From NCBI RefSeq assembly GCF_000716545.1, contig NZ_JNWZ01000033.1:1-64000 (forward strand): a stretch of 64,000 nucleotides of DNA. Reading direction: 5' to 3'. Origin of the DNA: Kitasatospora phosalacinea (GTDB lineage: Bacteria; Actinomycetota; Actinomycetes; Streptomycetales; Streptomycetaceae). Below are positions 62,935 to 64,000 of this stretch, one piece after another (position 1 is the first letter of the stretch; each line of letters opens with the position of its first letter). The translations under genes and the position numbers were made by a program. Under the pieces are notes generated by a model, which was not told where the DNA came from, did no database searches, and saw only the letters and a program-made list of their open reading frames with translations.

Positions 62935-63213
62935 TCAGGCGGGTGGTTCCTCGACCAGGTCGCAGGCGTACGGGAACTCGGCGAGCGAGACGCGGCGCCC
63001 CGGGTCGGGTTCGGCGGCGGCCAGGTCGGCGAACACGGCGGTCAGGCGCTCGCGTTGGGCTTCGGGGAGGTTGTTCAGCTCTCCGGCGACGTTCTCCATC
63101 AGCCCGACGGCGGTGTCGTCGGCGACTTCGTCGTCCTCGCACTCGTCGAGGAAGCGCAGCAGGTCGGCGATCACTCCGGCCAGGGCGGGGACCAGCGGGT
63201 CGGTGGTGCTCAT
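62935..63213 (-). CDS. Small acidic protein coupled to the carboxyltransferase
   Basis: 92 residues, acidic and helical: DPLVPALAGVIADLLRFLDE, CEDDEVADDTAVGLMENVAG, ELNNLPEAQRERLTAVFADL. No known domain. ATG overlaps the stop of the carboxyltransferase (ATGA at 63210-63213), so the two proteins are probably made together. It does not look like the basic AccE epsilon subunit. It could be an accessory protein. Confidence 0.75.
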   Translation of the reverse strand: MSTTDPLVPALAGVIADLLRFLDECEDDEVADDTAVGLMENVAGELNNLPEAQRERLTAVFADLAAAEPDPGRRVSLAEFPYACDLVEEPPA

Positions 63214-64000
63214 CGCGGGATGCCTCCTGGATCCGGGCCGCCGAGGCGGCGGTTGCGGGCGGCCCGGGCGGCGAGGCGCTCGGCGTCCGGGAGTTCGGCG
63301 AGTTCGGCCAGCGCGGTGGTGACGGCGGCGGCCAGGCGCTCGCGCAGGTCGGCCGGGTCGGCGCTCTCGGGGACGACCAGGTCGACCAGGCCGGTGGCGG
63401 TCAGCTCGGTGGCCGTGATGCCCTGGGCGCGGGCGAGTTGGGGCGCGTGCTCGCCGTCGCGGTGGACGATCGCCGAGGCGCCCTCGGGCGGCAGCGGGGC
63501 CAGCCAGGCGTGCTGGGCGGCGATCACCCGGTCGGCGGGCAGCAGGGCGAGCGCGCCGCCCCCGCTGCCCTGGCCGAGCAGCACGGCCAGCACCGGGGTG
63601 CGCAGCCCGACCAGGGTGGTCAGGCAGTGGGCGATCTCCAGTGCCACGCCGTCGAGTTCGGCCTCGATCGAGAGTTCCGCGCCGGTGGTGTCGACCACGG
63701 TGAGCAGCGGCATCCCGAGTTCCTCGGCGAGCTGCGCCTGGCGCCGGACGGCCCGCAGATCGGCTGCGGTGAACGGGAGTGGGAGCCGGTCGGGGCCCGG
63801 GCGCTGCTGGGCGACGACCATGACGGGCCGTCCGCCGATCAGCGCCAGGCCCCGGACCAGCGCGCTGTCGCCGTCCAGCGGGAGGAAGGTCTCGGCGGTG
63901 TGGTGCAGGAGTTCGAGCGCGGACAGCCGGTCGGGGCGGCGGCTGAGCAGCACCGACTCCCAGGCGTCCGAGGGCTCGGCGGCGTCCGGCGGCGCGGGAG
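63210..64000 (-). CDS. Acetyl-CoA carboxylase carboxyltransferase, partial
   Basis: The gene runs off the right end; the frame stays open to base 64000 (upstream reads DAAEPSDAWES before VLLSRRPDRLSALELL). DAWESVLLSRRPDRLSALEL is typical of the CT alpha half. Further: ALIGGRPVMVVAQQRPGPD, LLTVVDTTGAELSIEAELDG, VLGQGSGGGALALLPADRVI-like LLGQGSGGGALALLPADRVI. It transfers a carboxyl group to acetyl-CoA; whether it carries the beta half as well cannot be seen. Coupled to the small acidic protein. Confidence 0.88.
   Translation of the reverse strand, partial: PAPPDAAEPSDAWESVLLSRRPDRLSALELLHHTAETFLPLDGDSALVRGLALIGGRPVMVVAQQRPGPDRLPLPFTAADLRAVRRQAQLAEELGMPLLTVVDTTGAELSIEAELDGVALEIAHCLTTLVGLRTPVLAVLLGQGSGGGALALLPADRVIAAQHAWLAPLPPEGASAIVHRDGEHAPQLARAQGITATELTATGLVDLVVPESADPADLRERLAAAVTTALAELAELPDAERLAARAARNRRLGGPDPGGIPR

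Overview
The window is very GC-rich actinobacterial DNA with near-saturated third-codon GC, frequent GTG starts, GTGA/ATGA stop-start overlaps and many regulators. The gene families (ergothioneine operon, CebR-type operators before a GH6 cellulase, DUF574 methyltransferase, choice-of-anchor A protein, PAS-GGDEF-EAL protein) point to a Streptomycetaceae chromosome, Streptomyces or Kitasatospora. No tRNA, rRNA, insertion sequence, prophage or CRISPR array was seen, and no PKS/NRPS cluster. Both ends are cut: a gene enters from the left, and an acetyl-CoA carboxylase carboxyltransferase runs off the right end.

Layout. 1-4.1 kb: a partial protein with a degenerate caspase-like N-terminal part and a helical C-terminus, a secreted choice-of-anchor A protein with duplicated half-modules, and a frameshifted gene remnant. 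4.1-8.1 kb: an acyl-CoA dehydrogenase / thiolase / FabG operon facing a TetR regulator across a 19-bp palindrome; the regulator has no ordinary start codon. 8.2-11.9 kb: a DUF3592 membrane protein, an aminoglycoside-phosphotransferase-like protein and a phytoene-desaturase/RetSat-like oxidoreductase. 11.9-17.5 kb: an ergothioneine operon (PLP C-S lyase, egtA, egtB, egtC, egtD) with a 26-bp duplication between egtA and egtB. 17.7-27.2 kb: an HSL-type hydrolase, a WYL regulator, a secreted GH43-CBM6-ricin enzyme near a LacI-type palindrome, a HIT-like protein, a winged-helix protein and a secreted GH6-FN3-FN3-CBM2 cellulase behind CebR-type operators. 27.4-36.6 kb: a SAM methyltransferase coupled to a PAS-GGDEF-EAL protein, small proteins, a beta/gamma-crystallin-like secreted protein, an MDR reductase coupled to a VOC protein, and lnt. 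36.7-46.3 kb and 57.4-59.4 kb: two cobalamin blocks (cobN behind a B12 riboswitch, cobG, cobH, cobIJ, cobK, cbiD; then cobM-cobL). 47.0-53.3 kb, between them: RidA, IclR, sugar kinase, PLP fold-III deaminase, D-aminoacylase-like amidohydrolase and KDPG aldolase. 53.3-57.2 kb and 59.5-64 kb: divergent regulator/enzyme pairs (TetR/peroxiredoxin-like, TetR/FAD monooxygenase, MarR/hydrolase, MerR/EthD), a HAD-like protein, and a carboxyltransferase with a coupled small protein.

How genes work together. The cobalamin genes cover most of ring methylation and contraction plus cobalt insertion, mixing an aerobic-type CobG with the anaerobic-type CbiD. The egt genes cover ergothioneine synthesis from histidine; a MalY/PatB-type lyase at the head of the operon is a candidate for the last C-S lyase step. 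The most interesting region is 47.0-53.3 kb. Read as a pathway, its enzymes could deacetylate an N-acyl-D-amino acid such as N-acetyl-D-glucosaminate, deaminate the product to 2-keto-3-deoxygluconate with RidA clearing the imine, then phosphorylate and cleave it, under an IclR regulator acting at a perfect 12-bp inverted repeat in the divergent promoter region. That pathway is inference from gene content, not demonstrated.
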